From NCBI RefSeq assembly GCF_037392515.1, contig NC_090280.1, forward strand, positions 18,478,001 to 18,542,000: 64,000 nucleotides of DNA, given 5' to 3'. Position 1 is the first letter of the stretch, and each line of letters begins with the position of its first letter. The stretch comes from Haliotis asinina. Lineage: Eukaryota; Mollusca; Gastropoda; Lepetellida; Haliotidae. Of this stretch, positions 1 through 9,929 are shown piece after piece. The notes beneath the pieces are model-generated. The model had not been told where the DNA came from, did no database searches, and was given only the letters and a program-made list of their open reading frames with translations. Both the position numbers and the translations under genes were made by a program.

Positions 1-60
1 TGGATGGACCGGTGCAACGTCTTTATTTATGAAGTACGACCTCTCAACTAACTGGGCATT
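1..60 (+). pseudogene. relic of the last exon of a fibrinogen-related (FReD) gene
   Basis: The end of this stretch, around TACGACCTCTCAACTAACTG, matches the conserved last codons of the FReD genes downstream (the MKIRPLN-stop end of exon 5; gene 5 has the same bases followed by the same CTGG). One base is missing relative to the intact genes, and the upstream part of exon 5 is not recognisable. The window cuts it at position 1. The same relic recurs at 23970-24030, so it marks the edge of a large duplicated unit. Confidence 0.6.
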
Positions 61-239
61 TCCCAACATGTCTTGCTTCAAAACGAACACTTATTAACGT
101 GTCGTTTTAAGTCGCGAATGCTGACATAGATAGTTATAAATACACCAGAGGAGATAAGAGGACGCATCACACCCTCGGATGTTTCATTGTGATATCATCA
201 CATCTGATCCATGTGATGATACATTGATGTTCTTTTCAG

Positions 240-690
240 TTACAATGTTCTGTGTACAGGGTTCTCTGTTTAGCATTCACTGTTCATTTTGTTTATTGTT
301 CGGTGTTCGGTGTTCACTGTGTTCAACGCGGAGTGTTCACTGTTCGGTGTTCAATGTTCAATGTCTGTGTTCACTTTTCAGTCACAGTGATCCGTTTTGA
401 ATGATCGGTGATGGGTGTTTTCTGTTCAGTACTCAACGTTCGATGTTCATCGTTCAGTGTTTACTGTTATATTCAGCATTCAATATTAAGTTTAGAAATC
501 ACTGTTCGGTGTTCACTGTTCAGTGTCCATGTTCACTTTTCATTTACAGTTTTTCACGTTGAGTGATCGGTGGTCGGTGGTCGGTGGTTACTGTTCAGTA
601 ATCACTGTTCACTGTTCACTGTTCAGTAACAGTTTTAAGTGATCAGTGATCAGTGACGTTTGTTCACTGTTCAATATTCATAGAATGGTG
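240..690. repeat. degenerate GTTCA/CAGTGTTCACT short-period repeat
   Basis: About 450 bp are dominated by variants of TGTTCACTGTTCAGTGTTCA. This is an imperfect minisatellite with a 6-12 bp unit. It recurs at about 24190-24690 with small expansions and contractions, as expected for a repeat carried along by the 24-kb duplication. Open reading frames across it arise from the repeat and are not genes. Confidence 0.8.
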
Positions 691-1719
691 TTGAGTTGAA
701 GAGTATGTTTACAGAGTGAAATCTTCATACAGGGTATTGAAGACACAAATAAAGGCAGGGTTAGATTCATTCGAATATAATTTGGTAATGTATTGTAAAG
801 ACAACTTTATACGTCTTTGTGCAACGTAGAGACTGTCAACAGGTGAAGTTCTGGAAGACTCAAGACAAAGTCTTTGACCTTGGTGATGGAGAGAATCAAG
901 AAGTTTAAGGTTGCTTTTGCAGGCTCCATCATAAACGATGAAGCCATAATCAAGTTTTCAACGGACCAGCGATCGGTATAGGTCTAGGAGGGTAGCTTGA
1001 TCCCCTCCCCACTTGAGCCGGAAACAACTTTCAACAAATCGAGTGCTTTCAGGCGTTTGGCTTTACGAGACTTGATATGCGGCAAAAAAGTTTAATGGGA
1101 ATCGCAAACTAGGCCCACGAACTTGGCCTCCTTTACAACTTTAATGGGAGTGCCATTTAATGATCGTTCTGGGTCCTTATGGGGCCTATATTTTCTACAG
1201 AAATGTATACAATTCGATTTGGATTTAGAAAATTTAAAGCCGTTTTCAAGACACCATTTATTTATTTTGTTCTATATAAGTTTTGATCTATATAAGTGAA
1301 GGAGGGTAGCTTGATCACCTCCCCACTTCGAATTAGAAACGACCTTTAATAAATCCAGCGCCTTCAGGCATTTATTTTTAGGGACTTGATATGGGGGAGA
1401 AACGTTAAATGTGAGTCGAAAATCAGACCCAAGAACTTTGCCTCCTTAACAACTTTGATGGGAGTACTATTTAGAAACAATTCTGGATCTTTATGCGGTT
1501 TGTATTTCCTACAGAAATGTATACAATTGGTTTTCGTTTTAGAAAATTTAAAGCCGTTTTCTAGACACCATTTGTTAATTTTGTTGAAACATAACTGCAG
1601 TTGCCGTTCAATAGTATGCATATTTTTCCCGAGACAAGAAATATTAAAATCATCCACAAATAATGATCCATCAATTGAATCATTTAAAACCTTAGATAAG
1701 CATGGAATCCGAGAAGGGA

Positions 1720-2050
1720 CATTGTCGCGTTGTCGCATTGTCGCGTTGTCGCCCTCTCAAAACCAAGCAAAATGAGGCAAAAATTAACCAAAGCGCGACA
1801 ATGCGACAACGCGACATTTCGCCTATTTGTCGCATTGTCGCGATGTCGCGTGTCGCGTTTCGAATAACATTTTCTCTGTTCCTCCAAAGTACGACACGCG
1901 ACATAGCGACACTTTTCAAGGTCAAAATATGTCGCGTTGTCGCATTGTCGCCCTATCTACGATGTGTAAAAAAACCTAAACATTTACTAAAACGCGACAT
2001 GCGACAATGCGACATATTGAAATGTCGCATTGTCGCGTTGTCGCCCTTTC
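1720..2050. repeat. left subterminal GTCGC-rich array of the palindromic element
   Basis: Clusters of GTCGCGTTGTCGCATTGTCG and its reverse complement alternate with unique spacers of 40-60 bp. They are rich in CpG in an otherwise AT-rich neighbourhood. The arrangement mirrors that at 5435-5760. Subterminal repeats of this kind often bind transposase; that role is inferred. Confidence 0.8.
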
Positions 2051-2769
2051 CGATTAACGATGCGCATGCGTAGAAAGTAAATTATAGTACGCATGCGCAG
2101 GAAAAGTTAAACTACAGTTAAACTACAGTTTTACACTTCAATGGTCCTTTTGCTACTTCCAATGTTTTTTTAAAATGCAGTAGTGGTTGAAATGGCAGTT
2201 GGACCGCTTTTCTTGAACTTAATGCAAATCTTCATTGTTGGTTTGAAAATTATTTTATATATAAATGTATTTAGTGATTGAAGTGTGTTTTAGGAGCAAG
2301 ACAAATATTTGATACTTTTCATTGTAATCAGGGCACACATTTGCCCTGTCATTCAAGGCGGGGCAATTTGCTGTGCAGATTAATGTCTCTTTGTCACACC
2401 AGATAGCTATTATCATAAGTTCGAATACCAGCACCATACACATTAATCACTTTGAACATTTCGGCGATATCCAGATGACAGGTTGTGAGAAACTGAAATA
2501 TTGTTAAAATTCTAGCCACATCGGCAGAAACATCAGGTCATGTCCTCGTGTTCCATAATGTGGCTCCTGACACAGTTTCATGGCACAGTCCTGTCCGACG
2601 CTGATGAATTTGTTCGAGATCTGCCTTTGTTCAACCAGCAGTGGATGGATACCAAGTAGAATGAGATATCACGTAACCACCCGACACCTCAAAGACAGTT
2701 TAGGTCGGCTTTGAACGTGATGATGGGAAAACGCCATACAAATGGACTGTTATCATTGTGATATACTAT

Positions 2770-3465
2770 CCCAAGAAATAAACGCATAGACGAGAAAACT
2801 GTTGAGAAAAGTTTCAAACGTGTATAACTCGTCCATAAATAGACTTTAGTGCATGAATTTTACATCAGTAATGAGTGCATGTGCTTTAGAAGAAGGTAAT
2901 GTCTATAAAACAAATAAATAATAAGCGAAGACGTTGATGACGACGCAGCACGACCCTGGCGTCGGGTTTTCTGGTTCTCAAACGAATCTCTTTCAGCCTG
3001 TTCCGTACAGTTTGACCTGACATCCTCTGAAGCCCAGGTGCCCTGGCCGTTGTGTTCTCACCCGTGGGAGTACCCGTGGGAGTAATGTCTATAAAACAAA
3101 TAAATAATAAGCGAAGACGTTGATGACGACGCAGCACGACCCTGACGTCGGGTTTTCTGGTTCTCAAACGAATCTCTTTCAGCCTGTTCCGTACAGTTTG
3201 ACCTGACATCCTCTGAAGCCCAGGTGCCCTGGCCGTTGTGCTCTCACCCGTGGGAGTACCATCACGCAACTGTAGTACCCGCATGTACCTGTTTGAGCTG
3301 CAGTGGCAACTCTAGGTCTGCCTGAAAGGGGGCGGTGATTTCTTATATCTGTTTGGCTGCAACGAGCTGCAAGTCATTATATCTTGCTCAGACTAACATT
3401 CAGACGCCTGGCAACAGAAGAGTTGTGAAAATACAAATCGTCTATGCGTTTCTTTTGGAGGAATG
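2770..3465 (-). mobile_element. Tc1/mariner relic with internal 186-bp duplication, nested in the left palindrome arm
   Basis: The block has no counterpart in the right arm. Near its ends are inverted copies of AAACGCATAGACGA (about 2783-2796 and 3438-3450), which resemble Tc1-type termini. Inside, two tandem copies of a 186-bp segment (2901 and 3087) encode, on the minus strand, a helix-turn-helix-like stretch with MSGQTVRNRLKE and RLRTRKPDVR, as in the N-terminus of Tc1-like transposases. There is no catalytic domain, so it is a deleted relic. Confidence 0.6.
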
Positions 3466-3527
3466 GTTTATTAGAAACGATGAAATAGCTTGGTATCGTT
3501 GCGTACCCTTGAAGTGCCAGAAACCAA

Positions 3528-3715
3528 CTCTCCCTCCCTCACTCCTCCTACTCTGCGAAGCTCCACTCCATTCCACACCACACCTCTCCTCGCCCCTCCT
3601 TCTCCTTCACTCCTCCGGCGCTCCGTTCTACTCCACTCCACCCTAGCGCACTCCTCTCCGCTTCGCTCCACACCACTCCTCACTCCTCCACCGCTGCACT
3701 CACTCAAGGTTTGGG
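3528..3715. repeat. CT-rich strand-asymmetric tract
   Basis: About 190 bp are nearly pure pyrimidine with occasional A (CTCCACTCC-like units). The matching part of the right arm (about 4620-4680, as its complement) is only about 60 bp, so the tract expanded in one arm after the palindrome formed. The peptides it spells on either strand are low complexity and not genes. Confidence 0.75.
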
Positions 3716-5434
3716 AAGCTTCGTAAATTAGCCAGGTATTTCAATACAATAATGTGTTGTCATGTCTGTTTTAGTTCTATTTGAATCCTGTCTTATTAAC
3801 CCTGCACATGAGATAATTCACAATATATCTCATACTTTTCTCATATGGATACTTGATCAAGTGATACTTATGTACTACTTTCAAACATGCACCTACTGAA
3901 TCATAATATTCTTCAGCAAAATGGACAGTTTGAATGCGCCATTAACCACGCACCCTTAACCCACACACTACACGGCAACATGGATGTTCATTTATCATTG
4001 TTCTGAGTTCGAATCACGGGTATCTCAGCTCTTAAAAAGCATATAAAAATGATCATGCTTGTGATAGTTTTTGGATTCCGCCGTAACTAATAAAACGCGA
4101 CACGCGACAATGCGACAAAGCATTTAGTCATTAGTAAATATCTTATAATACATACTGTGGTCAATATTTTAACCAAACGCGACGCGCGGTAATGCGTGAA
4201 TACATTTCATCAAAATTTCATTAGTTACGGCGGAATGTAAAAAAAAAACTATGACAAGCATGATTATTTTTCGATATTTTTAAAGAGTTCAGATAGCCAG
4301 GGATCGACATCAGAACAATGATAAATGAACGTACATCTAGTCGTAAAGTCCATAGTGGTTGAGTGTCGTTGCTTAACGGAATGGTTCTATTCAGACTGAC
4401 CCTTTTGCTGAATTTTTTTTGATACAGCAGCCGTAGGTTTGAAACGATACAGGTACATTTGTACATGTGTATCGCTGGATCTAGTATCCGTATGAAAAAA
4501 TTATGAGGCATATTGTGAATCGGGTTATGTGCAGGATAAATAATATAGGATTCAAACGGAAATGAAAACGGGCATCACAATACATCATTGTAATGAAACA
4601 CCGTGCTATTTATACCAATAAACCTTGGGTGAGTGGAGTGGAGCGGCGAGAAGAGTGAGAGGAGTGAGGGAGGGAAAGCTGGTTCCTGGCACTACAAGTG
4701 TACGCAACTCTACCAAGTGATGTCATTGTTTCTAATATCTTACTGCTAACAGTCCATTCGTAAGGCTTTTTCCCACTATGACGTTCAAAGTCGACCTAAA
4801 CTGTCATTGAGGTGACGGATGGTTAAGTGATATCTCATTCTACTTGGTATCCATCCACTGCTGGCTGAACAGAGGCAGATCTCAGACAAATTCATCAGCG
4901 TCGGACAGGACTGTACCACGAAACTGTCAGGAGCCACATTATGGGACATAGTGACCCATTCGAGGACATCACCTGATGAATTTGCCGATGTGGCTTGAAT
5001 TTTAACAATATTTTAGTTTTTCACAACCTGTAATCACAACCTGTCATGGAAATGTCCAAAGTGATTAATGTGTATGGTGCTGGTATTCGAACGTATGATA
5101 ATAACTATCTGGTGTGACTAAGAGACTAACTCTGCTCAGCAAACTGCCCCGCCTTGAATGACAGGGGTACAGTGCGCCGTGATTACAATGAATAGTTGCG
5201 CTACTAATTCGATTTGCTGCAAGAACACACTTGACTGGCTAAATCCATTTGCAATATGTAAAACAATAAAGAAAGATTTGCATTAAGTTCAAGAAGAGAA
5301 GGCCCATTGCCATTTCGAGCACTACTTCATTTTAAAAACCATTGGAGGTAAGGAAGACCAGTGAAGTCTGGAATAGAGTATAACATTTTCAGCGCATGCG
5401 TAGATTAATTCACTTTCTACACATGCGCACCGGT

Positions 5435-5760
5435 AACAAAAAGGGCGACAACGCGACAATGCGACATACATTTTGTCGCATTGTCGCGTGTCGCGTTTTA
5501 GTGAATTCTTACATATCTTAGATAGGGCGACAATGCGACAACGCGACATATTTTGACCTTGAAAAGTGTCGCTATGTCGCGTGTCGCACTTTGGAGGAAC
5601 AGAGAAAATGTTATTCGAAACGCGACACGCGACATCGCGACAATGCGACAACTAGACGAAATGTCGCGTTGTCGCATTGTCGCGCTTTGGTTAATTTTTG
5701 CCTCATTTTGCTTGGTTTTGAGAGGGCGACAACGCGACAATGCGACAACGCGACAATGTC
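5435..5760. repeat. right subterminal GTCGC-rich array of the palindromic element
   Basis: This is the mirror image of the left array: clusters of GCGACAATGCGACAACGCGA with the same unique spacers in reverse order, including the spacer with the CTTGAAAAGTGTCGC junction. Pairing the two arrays would give a hairpin stem hundreds of base pairs long. Confidence 0.8.
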
Positions 5761-5776
5761 CCTTCTCGGATTCCAT

Positions 5777-7585
5777 AGATAAGCTATTGATCTTAATGCT
5801 AAACAATGTGACAGACAAAATACTACCTTGGGGGACACCCTGATCCTGATTGTAATGATCAGACAGGGTTGAATTTACTCGGACTTGAAGTCTTCTATCT
5901 TTTAGGAACTGTGAGATAAAAAGAGGTAAACGACCTCTCAAAACAAAATCATGCAAATCCTTTGAAATACCATGCTTCGAGGTCGTATCATGAGCCTTTT
6001 CAAGATCAAAGAAAATTGATACAGCGTGTTCTTTATTAACTATGGCACTTTTGACAAAGGATTCTAATCGTACCAAATGATCAATGGCACTACGATTTTT
6101 CCTGAAACCACATTGATTGTTTGTTACAAGGTTATTGGTTTCAAGATACCAAGTCAATCTATTATTCACCATACGTTCCATGGTTTTGCGGACACAGTTA
6201 GTTAGAGATATCGGTCTGTAATTCGACGGATCTGTATGATCCCTGCCAGGTTTTGATATCAGGACTACAATGACATTACGCCATGAAGGTGGAAGTTCTC
6301 CAGACGTCCATATTTGGTCAAATATATCTAAAAGTGTCATCAGACATGGTTCAGATAAATGTTTCAGTAGCTGGTAATGGGTCACCAGTTGCAGTGTCAT
6401 GAGCTTGCTTAAGGGCAGTTTGTAGCTCATGTAATGAAAACACTTCATTGTAATCTTCACCATTATTTGAGTCGAAATTAACTTTTGTCTTTTTCTTCTG
6501 TTTCTGATATTTCTGACACTCAGGGACATAATTTGCCGATGATGAATTCTTTGAACCATGTTCCAGACCTAGCCCATTGGTGTGCGTGAATTAATTTGGA
6601 GACAGTTTCTCCAAGGTTGTCGTTTGTTTTGTTTAAAGGTACGACGTGCCTTTGCATTCAATATTTTGAATTTGTTTAAGTTGTGGACAGTTGGGTGATA
6701 TCGGAAATATTTTTCTGCCCTTTTCCTCGCTTTCCTGGCTTGTCTACAATCTGTATTAAACCATGGTATCCGTACATGTGGAGTTGTAGAGGATTTTGCT
6801 ATACACGCATCAGCAATTTCATTTAAAACGTCAGAAAAACACTTAACAGAATCAGTTATATCGCTGAAACATTCAGGTCTTAGTTTAAAAGTCGGTAAAG
6901 TTTGAAACAAGGACCAGTCTGCCTTAGAAAAGTTCCATCTTGTATATGATGGAGAGCCATATGGATTAATTTCTGATAAAATAGTTGGAAAGTGGTCACT
7001 TCCGCAGAGGTCATTGTGGACTGACCAATCAAATTCATTAAGTAGATTAGAGTCTGCAAGCGACAAATCTAGAGAAGAGTGAATGACAGTTGCAGGATGC
7101 AGATAAGTGCTTGAATCGTCATTAGATATACACAAGTCATTATTGGATATAAAATCTCCCAATATTTTACCTTTAGTGTTAGTGTTTGCACCGAACCAGA
7201 TCGAGTTATGGCCATTGAGATCAACCATTATGATACAGGATTTAGGGAGTTGGTCATAGAGAGCTTGAAGATCAGACAGCTGGAGTGTCAAAGAAGGCGG
7301 AATATACAAAGAGCACAGTGTAAAGGTAACGTGAAGAGTTAGTCTCACAGCAACAACTTGGACATTAGTTGTGAGTGTTAGAGGACTGTGGATAACGTCC
7401 TGCTTTACAAGGATTGAAGGTGAAAAAGAATGATAAGCCAAGAACTGACGTAAATTAAAAGTATCTATCTGCTTCAGATAGGTTTCCTGCAGGCAGAAAC
7501 CTGATGGAGCAAAATCTTGGACTAATAACTGTAACTCATTAAAATTGGTCCGTAATCCTCTACAATTCCACTATATTATATTTTT
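5777..7585 (-). pseudogene. LINE 1 ORF2 remnant: endonuclease and reverse transcriptase
   Basis: Read on the minus strand from about 7585. The endonuclease shows VDLNGHNSIWFG (the GDLNGHNP motif with a changed first residue), a DLSLADS motif and GSDHFPTIL. The linker has WFNTDCRQARKARKRAEK. RT motifs follow: PSNYRPISLTNCV, QCGFRKNRSAIDHLVRL, FFDLEKAHDT and QGVPQGSILSVTLF. The order EN-linker-RT is that of LINE ORF2. Frames are broken near 6560 and elsewhere. The catalytic FVDD box and the C-terminus lie across the palindrome, in 717-1701. This is a dead copy. Confidence 0.85.
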
Positions 7586-8741
7586 GGAATGGACTATCTT
7601 TTAGGCAGAATAATTGGGGATCTATCCCGTCCCATTTTAGAGGGCGACAGTTATGTGCCCTGGAATGGGAGTGTTCGGACACGTCCATATCCTCAAGTGA
7701 ACCATATTTATTATATAGCTGAACTTGATTTTCTGATCCCTTTGATACTCTGCTACTTTGAAGTTTTTTAGTTGAATCTGACCTTGGTTTCGGCTTGCTT
7801 TTAATGGCCTGTTGAACATTTGTTGATTGTTGATTGAGATGGTGATTTGTCCTGTGGTATGAACGTTTCACCTTGAGACTCAGATTGGATTTGGGATGAA
7901 ATAACAACTGTTGTTTGAGTGGATTGTTCTGGGGAAAATCTCTCGGGAGTATCAGTTTTCACCCATGTCGAATCTGTTTGACAGGTGATTGACGTAGTTG
8001 GGACTTCGGCCTGTTTAAAACAAAAGGTTGTATCAGATAGCGTTCTGGAGACTGATGCGCACGTTTCGGTCTGTCCTTGGGTTTGTAGGAGTCTTTTAGC
8101 TTCTGCATAACTGATGTTTTTACTGAATTTAATCGTATTAATCTCCATCTGCTGTTTCCACATCGGGCAGTCCTTAGAGGAAGATGAGTGTGTTCCAAAG
8201 CAGTTGGCGCACTTTTTTAAAATTGCTGTCACAGTCTTCTGTTACATGTGTCTTCTCACTGCAGTGAGCGCATGTAAAAGACAATGTGCAGGTGTTCATA
8301 CCGTGGCCAAACTTCTGACATTTGAAACATCTGAGAGGGTTAGGAATGTATGTATCAACCCTGATATTGCAGTATCCTGCCTTAAGTGACTGAGGTGCAG
8401 ATATGTGTTTGTCTGGTGGATGTCTGATGGATGGTGATAAACCGTTTTACAAGGGTAACTCCTTGATCTTTCATTTTTGTGACTATATCCAGTTCTGTCA
8501 TGTCAGCGAACAATCGATCCTGATCTCGTACAATACCTTTGCTGGTGTTAAGAGTTCGGTGCGCAGAAACTGAAACGGGTACACCTACAAACGATTGAAG
8601 GGAAAGGAGGTTTGATGCTTGCTGTCGTTTGCTACATTCGACTAACAAAGCACCGGAACGTAAGCGTCTAATGTTTTTCACGTCCCCTACAATGCCCTGA
8701 ATTCCTTTAGAAACTGCAAACGGATTTAATTTCAGAGGCAT
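7560..8741 (-). pseudogene. LINE 1 ORF1 remnant: zinc-knuckle RNA-binding protein
   Basis: Minus-strand reading starts with LNPFAVSKGIQGIVGDVKNI, which equals the N-terminal region of LINE 3 ORF1, and ends in the linker with YNKYGSLEDMDVSEHSH, also shared with LINE 3. Between them are fragments of the cysteine-rich knuckle region (CANCFGTHSSSSKDCP) and the serine/glutamine-rich tail. At least two frame breaks separate the pieces. LINE ORF1 proteins of this type bind the element's RNA. Confidence 0.8.
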
Positions 8742-9479
8742 TTTATCAATAGCCTCAATGACTATAAACCATGGCCACTAATCGATAGACTGTGAAGTGC
8801 GCTGTTCATCATCATTGTCGAGTGGACGTTTATTTATTTATTTTTTTAGGGAGTATCGTAAGCCATATTGAATTTTTATTGTTTCATCATCCGAGCTCCC
8901 CACCCACCACGAAGTATCACAAGGACAATGCTAAAAACAAGCGAATCTCCAGTTTGCAGCATCAAGGATACCCGGATGATTTACTAAAGTAGAAAAATCA
9001 ATAGATTAATGATTCCACCAGACAGGCCTATGAGCCACTGCCCTCTGGCACACAACTCTGGGCAAAACCGTTATTGAATAATGTATTGAAATTCAGAGTC
9101 CAAAAAATTCGCCAAGACTTTAAAACATATCATATGATAATTCTCAGAATTTGGTGCAACAGTGTATTAATGTAGAACAGGGCTTGTCGTGACCAGCCGA
9201 TTGATCGAATCGGGCCTATTCAACCACCCGTCTAGGTGAAGTTAGGGCCAAAGTGGTGTGTTGGGCAACAGGATCACCTAGTCCTTGTTCCAGTACCCTC
9301 AACCACCATGATTCCCTCCTCCACCGCCAACTGGTTGCCCAATTTGGTCGCCTCTTACGACCAGCAATGGGGTGCTGTGGACACATTCAGCCTCGAGTCC
9401 ACACGGGAGAAGAGCACTTAGCGTTACCCAGCACCCACCACGAGCAGGCGGTTCTTCGCCGATGCCATGTTTACTGAGT

Positions 9480-9925
9480 AGAATGTAAGTAGAGATTATG
9501 GTAAAACATAAATCAGACCTACTATTATTACATAACTGACACGACAGGACAGGAGTTTCAGAAATAGCTGTCTGAAATGTATTTATCTGTGAGATGGGTT
9601 TAGTTTATTACATAATGTGTATGTTTTCTACATTATAAAAGAACGGATAAATATTGTATCTCGTTGTTTAAGGACATCTCAGTAACGTTAACGTCCAGGA
9701 AGGTGCTACTTTGTGTTAATGTAAACAAACATAGTGTCGTGCTTCTCCTTTGGCAACATATTAAAAAATCATATGTTGAAAGAGTTCTACAGTCGAACTT
9801 GTTGCACTGATAGAGAAAATATAATTCAATATATCAATTCAATTGTTTGTTCAGCATGTGTGGCCTCCGGTCTGTAGACAGATGATACTGCTGCAGGTTG
9901 GACGTTGTATGTTACAACCGTGGTT
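9480..9925. other. flank of LINE 1, no gene seen
   Basis: AT-rich sequence that repeats at 36533-37190 after LINE 2, confirming that the flank was duplicated with the LINE. The second copy contains an extra block of about 110 bp (36625-36740) with a FReD-type 3' end that is missing here. I see no coding signal. Confidence 0.6.
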
Positions 9926-9929
9926 GTAT

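Larger units (their letters stand above)
1702..5776. mobile_element. 4.07-kb palindromic (foldback-like) DNA element with 8-bp target duplication
   Basis: The left end (ATGGAATCCGAGAAGGGAC at 1702) reappears as its exact reverse complement ending at 5776. The LINE sequence AGATAAGC flanks both sides (1694-1701 and 5777-5784) and occurs once at the unoccupied site in LINE 2 (26900-26907). The whole element is a palindrome: left arm 1702-4091, right arm 4220-5776, spacer about 128 bp. The outer 262 bp of the arms differ at about three positions, while the inner arms are visibly more diverged. The left arm is longer because it holds a Tc1 relic and an expanded CT-rich tract. I see no transposase. 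An 8-bp duplication fits hAT, P or some other cut-and-paste groups; the termini do not let me choose. Confidence 0.88.
717..9466 (-). mobile_element. LINE 1: I/Nimb-type non-LTR retrotransposon, split by a palindromic element
   Basis: A minus-strand LINE reads ORF1 (about 8741 down to 7560), then ORF2 endonuclease (about 7560-6600) and reverse transcriptase (6590-5777 and 1701-717). The RT is interrupted by the 1702-5776 palindrome. Its 5' end (about 8760-9466) has untranslated sequence shared with LINE 2 and LINE 3. The flanks ATGTTTACAGAGT (704-716) and ATGTTTACTGAGT (9467-9479) are a target-site duplication. The 3' UTR and RNase H region present in LINE 2 are missing, and a piece of the RT C-terminus is duplicated locally (about 975-1275 repeated at 1315-1590). 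Both ORFs carry several frameshifts, so the copy is dead. Confidence 0.88.

Noticed and set aside
240-690. Regular repeats considered as a CRISPR array
   Set aside because: Units are short and degenerate with no constant spacer length, no cas genes, and a eukaryotic context.
3471-3726. Pro/Ser-rich and Arg/Glu-rich frames over the CT-rich tract
   Set aside because: Low-complexity products of a strand-asymmetric repeat.
5498-6559. 353-codon open frame on the minus strand
   Set aside because: It runs from LINE 1 ORF2 straight into the GTCGC-rich tip of the palindrome. The first part is LINE RT; the tail is repeat sequence. It is a chimera created by insertion and not a gene.
9236-9477. Frames in the LINE 5' UTR near 9.2-9.5 kb and 30.3-30.6 kb
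   Set aside because: They lie in the shared 5' UTR of the LINE family and differ in frame between copies.
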